A program made the translations under genes and the position numbers. Under the pieces are notes generated by a model, which saw only the letters and a program-made list of their open reading frames with translations, had not been told where the DNA came from and did no database searches. Positions 23,674 to 26,537 of a stretch of DNA of 26,537 bases are shown one piece after another; the stretch's first letter is position 1, and each line of letters opens with the position of its first letter. The DNA is from JAZGER01 sp036480335 (lineage in GTDB: Bacteria; Pseudomonadota; Gammaproteobacteria; DSM-19610): NCBI GenBank assembly GCA_036480335.1, contig JAZGGH010000061.1:1-26537 (forward strand), read 5' to 3'.

Positions 23674-24615
23674 ATGAAAACAAACATACCTTTTCAGGGT
23701 ATTGATTTTATGGGCAAGCGTAAGCTTGCTATTGCAGCATCAATTGCCCTTATGCTCATTTCACTTGGCTCGCTCATTGTGCGCGGCCTGGAATTCGGTA
23801 TTGATTTTACGGGTGGAACGCTTATTGAAGTCGGTTACCCGGAAACTGTTGATCTCGCTGGTATCAGGAAAACCCTGGTTGATGTGGATTTTCCCGAAGC
23901 GCAGGTGCAGCATTTTGGTTCGGCCAGAGATGTTCTGATCCGGGTTGCTCCAGAAGATGGGGCGGCAAATGAGCAGATCAGCGAAAAAATTCTTGCAGCG
24001 TTACGCGCCCAATCGGGCGATGTTGATATGCGACGCGTTGAATTTGTCGGTCCTCAGGTGGGTGTCGAGCTTGTCGAGAAAGGCGGGCTGGCTATGCTAT
24101 ATGTGATTGCTGCGGTCCTGATTTATATTTCGCTACGATTTCAGTGGCGTTTTTCTGTCGGAGCAGTTGCGGCACTGATACACGATGTATTAATTACCCT
24201 GGGTGTTTTTTCACTGTTTCAAATTGAGTTTGATTTGACAGTGCTGGCTGCCTTGCTTGCTGTTATAGGTTATTCACTGAATGATACGATTGTTATCTTT
24301 GACCGTATTCGTGAAAATTTCCGCAAGATGCGAAAAGGAACGTCTGAAACAGTGATGAATGTTTCAATTAATCAGACCATTTCCCGTACATTGGTAACCT
24401 CGCTAACCACATTGCTGGTTTTGATGGCTCTGTACTTTCTCGGTGGCAGTATTATTCACTCGTTTGCCCTGGCATTGATTATTGGTGTTCTGGTGGGTAC
24501 GTATTCTTCCATCTTTGTGGCCAGCGTTACAGCATTGATGTTAGGGGTCAGCAAGGTAGATCTGATGCCTGTCGAGAAAGAGGGAGAAGAACAGCAGGCT
24601 GATAGTCTTCCCTGA
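23674..24615 (+). CDS. secF: Protein translocase subunit SecF
   Basis: Partner of SecD in the accessory translocase complex, 313 residues. FGIDFTGGTLIEVGYP follows the first membrane helix, the periplasmic P4 region comes next, and the conserved core is AALLAVIGYSLNDTIVIFDRIRENFRKMRKGT with the Asn-Asp pair. SINQTISRTLVTSLTTLLVLMALYFLGG is also standard for SecF. TTAAGGAAGAAAT upstream of the ATG gives a good ribosome binding site. The operon ends in the terminator 16 bp later. Confidence 0.98.
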   Translation: MKTNIPFQGIDFMGKRKLAIAASIALMLISLGSLIVRGLEFGIDFTGGTLIEVGYPETVDLAGIRKTLVDVDFPEAQVQHFGSARDVLIRVAPEDGAANEQISEKILAALRAQSGDVDMRRVEFVGPQVGVELVEKGGLAMLYVIAAVLIYISLRFQWRFSVGAVAALIHDVLITLGVFSLFQIEFDLTVLAALLAVIGYSLNDTIVIFDRIRENFRKMRKGTSETVMNVSINQTISRTLVTSLTTLLVLMALYFLGGSIIHSFALALIIGVLVGTYSSIFVASVTALMLGVSKVDLMPVEKEGEEQQADSLP

Positions 24616-24630
24616 AAAAGATAAATAAAT

Positions 24631-24664
24631 AAAAAAGGGGTTCCGGTCAGGAATCCCTTTTTTT
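24631..24664. terminator. Bidirectional rho-independent terminator
   Basis: An 8-bp stem GGGGTTCC with GGAATCCC (one G-T) around a 5-nt loop GGTCA is flanked by an A-run before and a T-run after, so it has a U-tract on both strands. It would end secF transcripts and those of the convergent small gene that stops at 24684. Confidence 0.92.
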
Positions 24665-24683
24665 ATGCAAAGAGTAACTGTAG

Positions 24684-25022
24684 CTAGCTTTTTGCTTTTT
24701 TCACTTCATCAAATGGGTCGGTTTCATCCATAGTGGTAAAAGGTTGACATAAGAGAGGTTTTGTTGACTCGCAGCCGGATAGATCAGTATTGTGTATGGC
24801 GACTGCGGCCCATATCGCAGCAATTGACCAGAGAGCCAGCCCCAACCAGATGGTGGTCCAGCTAATCCCCATCATGTTGGTAGGCCCACCTAGCAGACCA
24901 TAAACAAGGCTGGCCAGTCCTGCTAGCCAGAAAACGCTGATTGGTGCAGCACAGCATCCTGCACAACCGAACTTACAAACTGATACGGGTGGCGCAAACA
25001 ATGTTATTAGTATTCGTTTCAT
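24684..25022 (-). CDS. Small Cys-rich two-helix membrane protein, unknown function
   Basis: 112-residue protein that I cannot assign to a named family. The N-terminus (MKRILITLFAPPVSV) leads into a dense cysteine cluster, CKFGCAGCC, with Cys16, Cys20, Cys23 and Cys24. Two membrane helices follow, about 27-46 and 55-77 (ISVFWLAGLASLVYGLLGG and ISWTTIWLGLALWSIAAIWAA). The hydrophilic tail has two more cysteines (84, 92) and many acidic residues. The CxxxCxxCC spacing could bind a metal or iron-sulfur cluster or take part in thiol exchange; this is speculation. GAGGAA just before the ATG gives a convincing start. The gene is alone, convergent with secF, and its upstream region holds two dyads. 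Confidence 0.75.
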   Translation of the reverse strand: MKRILITLFAPPVSVCKFGCAGCCAAPISVFWLAGLASLVYGLLGGPTNMMGISWTTIWLGLALWSIAAIWAAVAIHNTDLSGCESTKPLLCQPFTTMDETDPFDEVKKAKS

Positions 25023-25213
25023 ATTTCCTCATCCCGTCTAACTTGTTACACAAGTTTTATATATCACATAACAGGCGGGCTTGAAAGAAAATCCGTGGTG
25101 CGTCTACATATAAGAATATTCTAATAATTCGGGTTTGAAATGGCTAAGGTTTGTTGTTTTAAGTTTTTTAAGTAACGGAGGAGGAATGCTCCTCCTCAAT
25201 TAATCAGAGTGCC
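25023..25213. promoter_or_regulatory. Upstream region of the Cys-rich gene, with dyads
   Basis: On the minus strand a TATATA (25058-25063) could be the -10 element; the -35 is weak. A perfect dyad AACTTGT-TAC-ACAAGTT (25040-25056) covers the likely start of transcription and could be an operator or a leader hairpin. Farther up is a 10-bp palindrome AGAATATTCT at 25113-25122. At 25177-25195 a perfect 7-bp stem, GGAGGAG with CTCCTCC around GAATG, contains a Shine-Dalgarno and an ATG on the + strand. Confidence 0.45.
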
Positions 25214-25399
25214 CTAAGTCTTGCAAGGATTGAATAAAAGTATCTTTGCAGTTTGTTTTGATGGTTGAGTCTGCTGTTCTGTTTGTGTTGAATCCTTATG
25301 CTGTAGTGGATCGGATTGCATCTGGTGCAGCGTAAAGTCCTGCATTGTATACATAACATCTTGCAGGATAGTTTCCAGTGCTTTGTCGCTGATTTTCAT
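25214..25399 (-). CDS. Hypothetical 61-residue protein (doubtful)
   Basis: An open frame from ATG 25399 with no family I recognise. The first half (MKISDKALETILQDVMYTMQDFTLHQMQ) could be an amphipathic helix; the second half is rich in Gln, Thr and Ser, and the end is LLFNPCKT. The only Shine-Dalgarno-like sequence, a G-run, is about 12 bp upstream, which is far. It follows suhB by 114 bp on the same strand and might share its transcript. It fills an otherwise empty stretch of about 490 bp between suhB and the Cys-rich gene. It may be a chance ORF. Confidence 0.3.
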   Translation of the reverse strand: MKISDKALETILQDVMYTMQDFTLHQMQSDPLQHKDSTQTEQQTQPSKQTAKILLFNPCKT

Positions 25400-25491
25400 A
25401 TCAGATATTGCCCCCAAAAGTCGTTGTTGCAGGGGGCGTAACGGCGTGGCTTGAAGTGGCTGAATCAGCTCTGTTCGGGTTTGTGTCGACA

Positions 25492-25509
25492 GTCACAACT
25501 TTCTGTGAC
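25492..25509. repeat. Hairpin just after suhB
   Basis: Perfect 6-bp inverted repeat GTCACA-ACTTTC-TGTGAC ending 4 bp before the suhB stop codon on the + strand, hence just downstream of suhB. There is no T-run, so it is a weak candidate for a terminator or an mRNA 3'-end stabiliser. Confidence 0.4.
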
Positions 25510-25513
25510 GAAA

Positions 25514-26302
25514 TTATATCTTCGACTGAAAAGGATGTATTTCCTTTAAAATGTGCGGAAAGAGTTTAGGTGTGGCGGCGACAATATTTCCTGATTCAAG
25601 GAAGTCATGTCCGCCGGCAAGATCGCCAACAAGGCCGCCAGCTTCGCGAATAAGCAGGACACCTGCAGCCATATCCCAGATATTGAGATCCAGTTCCCAA
25701 AAACCATCGAGACGGCCTGCAGCAACATAAGAAAGATCAAGTGCCGCAGACCCGGGGCGGCGAATACCCGCAGCATTTTTTGCCAGCGCTTTGAACATCT
25801 CAAGATAGGTATCCATGTGTGTCTGGTCGCGATAGGGAAAACCGGTGCCGAGGAGGGCGCCTTCGAGGCTGCGCCGTTGAGAGACACGTATTCTCCGGTC
25901 GTCAAGAAAGGCGCCACCACCGCGTGTTGCGGTAAACAGTTCCTGGCGCATTGGGTCATAGACGACTGCCTGTTCCAGTCTGCCTTTCTGGCGCAGGGCG
26001 ATAGAAACCGAGAACTGTGGAAAGCCATGCAGAAAGTTGGTGGTGCCATCCAGTGGGTCAATAATCCATTCAAATTCGTTGCCTTCATGCGAGCCACTTT
26101 CTTCGGCCAGAATGGCATGATCCGGATAAGCTTTGCGAATCACGTAAATGATTTCTTCTTCCGCCTTGCGATCAACTTCGGTGACAAAGTCGTTACGATC
26201 CTTCTGATCGATTTTTAACTGTTCAACGCGGCTGAGGCTGCGAACAATGATATCGCCCGCTTTGCGAGCGGCGCGTATGGCAATATTGAGCATTGGGTGC
26301 AT
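25514..26302 (-). CDS. suhB: Inositol-1-monophosphatase family protein SuhB
   Basis: Cytosolic Mg-dependent phosphatase of 262 residues, close to the 267 of Escherichia coli SuhB. Visible signatures: the metal site ILAEESG with its Glu, motif WIIDPLDGTTNFLHGFP with the two Asp ligands, and the C-terminal motif LNIWDMAAGVLLIREAGG with a further Asp. In Escherichia coli SuhB also joins the rRNA antitermination complex with NusA/NusG; I infer the same possible role from orthology only. AGGAAA upstream of the ATG is a good ribosome binding site. It is read away from the ISL3-type terminus that begins 108 bp upstream. Confidence 0.95.
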   Translation of the reverse strand: MHPMLNIAIRAARKAGDIIVRSLSRVEQLKIDQKDRNDFVTEVDRKAEEEIIYVIRKAYPDHAILAEESGSHEGNEFEWIIDPLDGTTNFLHGFPQFSVSIALRQKGRLEQAVVYDPMRQELFTATRGGGAFLDDRRIRVSQRRSLEGALLGTGFPYRDQTHMDTYLEMFKALAKNAAGIRRPGSAALDLSYVAAGRLDGFWELDLNIWDMAAGVLLIREAGGLVGDLAGGHDFLESGNIVAATPKLFPHILKEIHPFQSKI

Positions 26303-26410
26303 GCTTGTTTCCTGTTTGATGGTCTGTTGAATCAGCGCCGCAATTGTACAGTGTGAGGTGCTGGGTGAATAGTCAGCGTTAAACGCTATACAAGAGGGTC
26401 TTTAAATAGG
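26303..26410. promoter_or_regulatory. suhB upstream region
   Basis: TACAAT on the minus strand (26343-26348) is a reasonable -10 box for suhB, with only a weak -35. The IS terminus at 26411 lies just upstream, so the native promoter region may be cut short or joined to IS sequence. Confidence 0.3.
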
Positions 26411-26537
26411 GGCTCTTCCCCAAATCGAGTGGGTAGATTTCATCTTATACCCTCAGGATAGAGTTTAAGTCCTCCAAGGTGGAAGTAGATAGCATTGGCA
26501 AATCGTTTCTTGTTACGGAAACCTCTACTACGCACCT
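26411..26537 (-). mobile_element. ISL3-type insertion sequence, terminal part (runs off the window)
   Basis: GGCTCTTCCCC at 26411 has the GGCTCTTC start that I know from terminal inverted repeats of ISL3-family elements, and a transposase C-terminus follows 19 bp inside the inverted-repeat region. The flanking TTAAATAGG just outside is AT-rich, as expected for an ISL3 target. The other end is beyond the window, so direct repeats cannot be checked. Confidence 0.6.
26440..26537 (-). CDS. ISL3-type transposase, C-terminal end (partial)
   Basis: The last 31 codons of a gene that enters from beyond the right edge. The visible peptide includes RGFRNKKRFANAIYFHLGG and ends LKLYPEGIR followed by TGA at 26440-26442. 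The RGFRN...AIYFHLGGL-LYP pattern resembles C-termini of ISL3-like transposases as I remember them. It lies directly inside the GGCTCTTC terminus. Whether the gene is intact cannot be seen. Confidence 0.6.
   Translation of the reverse strand, partial: VRSRGFRNKKRFANAIYFHLGGLKLYPEGIR

Noticed and set aside
25492..25509. CRP/FNR-type binding site after suhB
   Set aside because: The half-sites are in the wrong order (TCACA-N6-TGTGA rather than TGTGA-N6-TCACA), and it lies at the 3' end of a gene.
1..26537. CRISPR arrays, toxin-antitoxin pairs, phage or defence genes
   Set aside because: No regularly spaced repeats and no proteins of such families were seen in any supported frame.

Overview
This 26.5 kb window reads as chromosomal DNA of a gammaproteobacterium with moderate G+C. 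The evidence is the mix of queA-tgt-yajC-secD-secF, nagZ beside a methylthioinosine phosphorylase, a CsiV-type protein, fabI, suhB and a CCA-encoding tRNA-Leu. I cannot fix the genus. Most of the window is housekeeping; the accessory parts are an orphan-looking peptide-type ABC transporter, an RND efflux pair, a small exopolysaccharide-export cluster, and recombinase or IS remnants at both ends.

Layout. (1) 1-577: no intact gene, but a decayed tyrosine-recombinase N-terminal fragment with its ribosome binding site still present. (2) 578-3456 (+): a tight four-gene operon made of a YkuD L,D-transpeptidase, nagZ, a hypoxanthine/guanine-type phosphoribosyltransferase and a 5'-methylthioinosine phosphorylase; it joins cell-wall turnover to purine salvage. 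(3) 3523-4971 (-): fabI followed by csiV. (4) 5108-9658 (+): a large lipoprotein-type solute-binding protein and two permeases of the oligopeptide class, with no ATPase gene next to them. (5) 9621-14182 (-): a membrane-fusion protein and an RND pump whose 3' end overlaps the last permease by 38 bp. (6) 14598-19009 (+): four genes matching EpsE, EpsF, EpsG and EpsL of exosortase-linked polysaccharide systems, without exosortase or glycosyltransferases. (7) 19055-19201 (-): tRNA-Leu(CAA) and its promoter. (8) 19211-24664 (+): a long inverted repeat, then queA, tgt, yajC, secD, secF and a strong bidirectional terminator. (9) 24684-26302 (-): a small Cys-rich membrane protein of unknown function, a doubtful 61-aa ORF, and suhB. 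(10) 26411-end: the terminus and transposase C-terminus of an ISL3-type insertion sequence.

How the genes work together. NagZ releases GlcNAc from muropeptides and the L,D-transpeptidase-fold protein may act on the same peptides. The phosphorylase and phosphoribosyltransferase together would return methylthioinosine-derived hypoxanthine to IMP. QueA and Tgt make queuosine in tRNA, and YajC-SecD-SecF power late steps of protein export. EpsE/F/G/L would form the export side of a polysaccharide pathway whose synthesis genes must lie elsewhere if it works.

No unmistakably new system is present. The best candidates for something undescribed are the Cys-rich membrane protein at 24684-25022 with its dyad-bearing upstream region, the ATPase-less ABC cluster with a double-anchored binding protein, and the near-perfect 21-bp inverted repeat just upstream of queA.
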